A DNA stretch of 64,000 nt from Devosia riboflavina (lineage in GTDB: Bacteria > Pseudomonadota > Alphaproteobacteria > Rhizobiales > Devosiaceae). The stretch spans positions 1 through 64,000 of the forward strand of contig NZ_JQGC01000017.1 in assembly GCF_000743575.1 (NCBI RefSeq), in the 5' to 3' direction. This document shows, piece after piece, positions 61,810-64,000 of this stretch (within the stretch, counting starts at the first letter, position 1; every line of letters begins with the position of its first letter). The notes below the pieces were generated by a model. That model was not told where the DNA came from, searched no databases, and saw only the letters and a list, made by a program, of their open reading frames with translations. The position numbers and the translations under genes are program-made.

Positions 61810-63423
61810 TCAGAACTCGTCCCAATCCTGGGCCAGGGCCGCGTTGCCATGGCTCTTGGGCATTGGTTTTGCCATGGGCTTGGGCCGACGCACTGCCGAA
61901 ACCGGGGCCGCCGCAAGACGCTGGTGGCCTTCGATGCGGAAGACGTCGACGATCTTGTCGAGTTCGCTCGCCTGAGCCTCCGTCTGCTCGATCGCGGCAT
62001 TGGTTTCTTCCACCAGCGCCGCATTGTGCTGGGTCATCTCGTCCATCTGCCGGACGGCGACGGTGACTTCCTCAAGCGCGGCCGACTGCGAGCGGTTGGC
62101 CTGCGCGATCGTATCGATCAGGTCAGAGCTTTCCTGCGCGCCGGCAAGAATGTCGAGCAGCACTTCGGCAGCGCGGGCCACCAATTGCGTACCGCTGCGC
62201 ACTTCGGCGGCCGATGTTTCGATCAGGGCTTTCACTTCCGAGGAGGCATTGGCGGCCGATTGCGCGAGACGCCGCACTTCCACGGCGACAACCGCAAAAC
62301 CCTTGCCCGCCTCGCCGGCCCGCGCCGCTTCGACCGAAGCATTGAGCGCCAGGAGATTGGTCTGGAACGCGATATCGTCGATCATGCCGATGATATTGGA
62401 AATCTTGGCCGACGAGGTTTCGATGGCGCCCATTGCTCCATTGGCGGCCGTGATCGCCTCACCGCCGCTCGTCGCGCTCTCGGCCACACTGCGGGCCTTG
62501 TCGCTGGCCGTCGCCGCGCGCTTGGCATTCTCCACCACCGCCGTCGAAAGCTGCTCGATCGCAGCCGTGGTCTGCTCGATGGTCGCGGCCTGGCGGGTCG
62601 TACGATCTGCCAGGTCATTGGTGCCCGACAAAATTTCGCTGGTTGCCACCTTCATCTGGCGCGAGGTCTGCTGCAATTGCGCGACAATGGTGCTCAGGCG
62701 CTCGGCTACCGCATTGGTGTCGTGCTTGATCTGGTCGAATTCCGGATCGAGATCTGCGGTCACGCGCGTCGTCAGGTCGCCGCGCGCCACGTCCTGGAGC
62801 ACCGCGCCGGCCGCCGAGACGGCCGCCTGGATCTTGGCCTTGGCCGCGTCGTCGGCCTTCCTGGTATCGTCATTGAGCTTTTCGAAATAGGCGGAAACGC
62901 CGATATCGATATCGAGCATGATGGCCTTGAGCACCGAGACCAGCGAACTGGTCAGCACCTCGACATCCTTCATGACGTCCTTGGGATCGCGCGGCACCGA
63001 GCGCCCGAAAGCGCCCTTGGTCGGGGCCAGGGCCGTGGTCATGTAATCGGTGATAATCCCGGTCACCAGCGTTTCGACGATGAGGCTATAGCCCCCGATA
63101 TGCCAGCGCGGCTCAAGCCCGATCTGGGCGTGGCGCAGGCCGACGCGGGTGCTTGCTTCGAAATAATTGGCATCGAGTTGGCCCGAAGCAATGGCGCTCC
63201 AATGGCCGACCTGCTTGCCCTGGGCACGGGCCATCTGCGGCTTGCCATCGAAGAAGCGCGAAACGGCCGGAACCTTGGCGATATGGCCATAAAAGCGTTC
63301 AAGCGCCGGCACGAGATGGGCTTCGATCAGGGGGCGGATGCGCGGCAGGCGGGCCCGGGCCTCTTCATCGAGTTGAACGAAATCCAGCCGCGACTGCAGC
63401 AGCTCGTGAGAAGATTTAGACAT
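61810..63423 (-). CDS. Globin-coupled chemoreceptor (HemAT/protoglobin type)
   Basis: 537 residues, no membrane segments, so cytoplasmic. N-terminal globin sensor domain (about 1-175) with proximal haem His98 in RVGLRHAQIGLEPRW, followed by a linker helix with a HAMP-like stretch and the methyl-accepting signalling domain (about 270-500) with tip IGMIDDIAFQTNLLALNASVEAARAG. Probably senses oxygen for aerotaxis. Ends DWDEF, an xWxxF CheR/CheB docking motif, as in the chemoreceptor at 29765. The same-strand gene entering from the right edge is a paralogue. Confidence 0.92.
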   Translation of the reverse strand: MSKSSHELLQSRLDFVQLDEEARARLPRIRPLIEAHLVPALERFYGHIAKVPAVSRFFDGKPQMARAQGKQVGHWSAIASGQLDANYFEASTRVGLRHAQIGLEPRWHIGGYSLIVETLVTGIITDYMTTALAPTKGAFGRSVPRDPKDVMKDVEVLTSSLVSVLKAIMLDIDIGVSAYFEKLNDDTRKADDAAKAKIQAAVSAAGAVLQDVARGDLTTRVTADLDPEFDQIKHDTNAVAERLSTIVAQLQQTSRQMKVATSEILSGTNDLADRTTRQAATIEQTTAAIEQLSTAVVENAKRAATASDKARSVAESATSGGEAITAANGAMGAIETSSAKISNIIGMIDDIAFQTNLLALNASVEAARAGEAGKGFAVVAVEVRRLAQSAANASSEVKALIETSAAEVRSGTQLVARAAEVLLDILAGAQESSDLIDTIAQANRSQSAALEEVTVAVRQMDEMTQHNAALVEETNAAIEQTEAQASELDKIVDVFRIEGHQRLAAAPVSAVRRPKPMAKPMPKSHGNAALAQDWDEF

Positions 63424-63573
63424 GACCGGCCTTTAGACTAGCAAAAGAGTGCTTAGTTTTAACCGCGGGCAAGTTCCCAATCTTGATCACGATCAACTCG
63501 ACAAACTTATGGTGGTCTTGGTAAATTTCCGGTTTATCGGTCCAGGAACTGCCTACATAAAGGGCAGTCCGGG

Positions 63574-64000
63574 CTAGGCCGCCGAGCGCTCCTGCCGCGC
63601 GCTCCTTTGCTCCTGGCGGAAGACGTCGACAATGCCGTCGAGCTTGGCGGCCTGGGCCTCGGTCTGCTCGATGGCGGCATTGGTTTGCTCCACCAGCGCC
63701 GCATTGTGCTGGGTCATCTCGTCCATTTGCCGAACGGCCGTCGCGACCTCGTTGAGCGCCCCCGATTGTTCGCGGCTGGCCCTGGCCATATCCCCGATCA
63801 GCCCAAAACTGTCCTCGGCCCCGCGCAGGATATCGTCGAGTTTTCGCGCCGCCTGCTCGACGAGCTGGGCGCCGGTCCGCACTTCGCCGGCGCTGGTTTC
63901 AATGAGTGCCTTGACGTCGGCCGAGGCCTGTGCCGCCGATTGGGCAAGGCGGCGCACTTCCACGGCCACCACGGCAAAGCCCTTGCCCGCATCGCCCGCC
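63574..64000 (-). CDS. Chemoreceptor, C-terminal part (gene continues beyond the right edge)
   Basis: About 142 residues are visible, open to the window edge (GDAGKGFAVVAVEVRRLAQ onwards). It is the descending helix of a methyl-accepting signalling domain, very close to that of the gene at 61810-63423 (DEMTQHNAALVEQTNAAIEQTEAQAAKLDGIVDVFR). It ends ARQERSAA and lacks the xWxxF docking peptide of its neighbours. Sensor domain not seen. Probably a tandem duplicate. Confidence 0.9.
   Translation of the reverse strand, partial: AGDAGKGFAVVAVEVRRLAQSAAQASADVKALIETSAGEVRTGAQLVEQAARKLDDILRGAEDSFGLIGDMARASREQSGALNEVATAVRQMDEMTQHNAALVEQTNAAIEQTEAQAAKLDGIVDVFRQEQRSARQERSAA

Overview
This window looks like a chromosomal segment of a GC-rich alphaproteobacterium of the order Hyphomicrobiales, most likely Devosia or a close relative. 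I base this on the gene content and order (DUF4167-prmC-prfA-ptsP-lysC-ubiG; nitrilase-grxC-comF; SUV3-like helicase-S4 protein-fdxA-carD), on the style of the protein sequences, and on intergenic repeats typical of this order. Nearly all of it is housekeeping chromosome. The genus is inferred by eye, not by a search.

Region by region. 1-363 is the promoter region and leader of an rRNA operon reading leftwards out of the window; the 16S gene lies beyond position 1. 0.7-5.1 kb: M23 peptidase, VOC protein, and a divergent LysR regulator / Tat-exported metallo-beta-lactamase-fold protein. 5.2-8.0 kb: clpB with a heat-shock-type promoter. 8.1-9.7 kb: a small accessory island with a broken polymorphic-toxin C-terminal domain and likely immunity genes, including a CPCC-type protein. 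9.8-11.6 kb: two tandem exported alpha/beta hydrolases. 11.9-19.4 kb: translation termination (prfA, prmC), nitrogen-PTS enzyme I (ptsP), aspartate kinase (lysC) and ubiquinone synthesis (ubiG). 19.4-24.9 kb: AlkD-like repair protein, diguanylate cyclase, ilvD and an aldo/keto reductase. 25.0-29.6 kb: small conserved genes (MmcQ/YjbR, DUF1178, nitrilase, glutaredoxin, ComF, methyltransferase, kinase, cupin). 29.8-31.8 kb: a chemoreceptor. 32.0-36.8 kb: carD, fdxA, S4 protein and helicase. 37.3-42.7 kb: SnoaL-like protein, DUF3108 protein, rpmB, queuosine-precursor transporter, a membrane protein, an L,D-transpeptidase and a glyoxalase-like protein. 42.7-46.5 kb: a heterodimeric ABC exporter. 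46.8-50.2 kb: pyruvate carboxylase. 50.3-53.6 kb: a small phosphatase-like protein, a GGDEF-EAL protein and an orphan betaine-type binding protein. 53.9-60.8 kb: a branched-chain amino acid ABC system (binding protein on +, livGFHM on -) with a RES/Xre toxin-antitoxin pair between. 61.0-64.0 kb: mgsA, a DUF1801 protein, a globin-coupled chemoreceptor and the 3' part of another chemoreceptor cut by the window edge.

The most unusual signals are: (i) two distant copies of a structured repeat whose stems differ in sequence but still pair; (ii) the toxin/immunity remnant beside clpB; (iii) a palindromic repeat lying inside the prmC reading frame, and an apparent CTG start for prmC; (iv) the RES/Xre module with two tandem TGTC-N8-GACA sites; and (v) an inverted repeat plus a dispersed direct repeat around a SnoaL-like gene. 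I saw no CRISPR array, no tRNA gene and no intact transposase. Start codons were moved from the longest reading frame wherever a ribosome binding site or family length argued for it.
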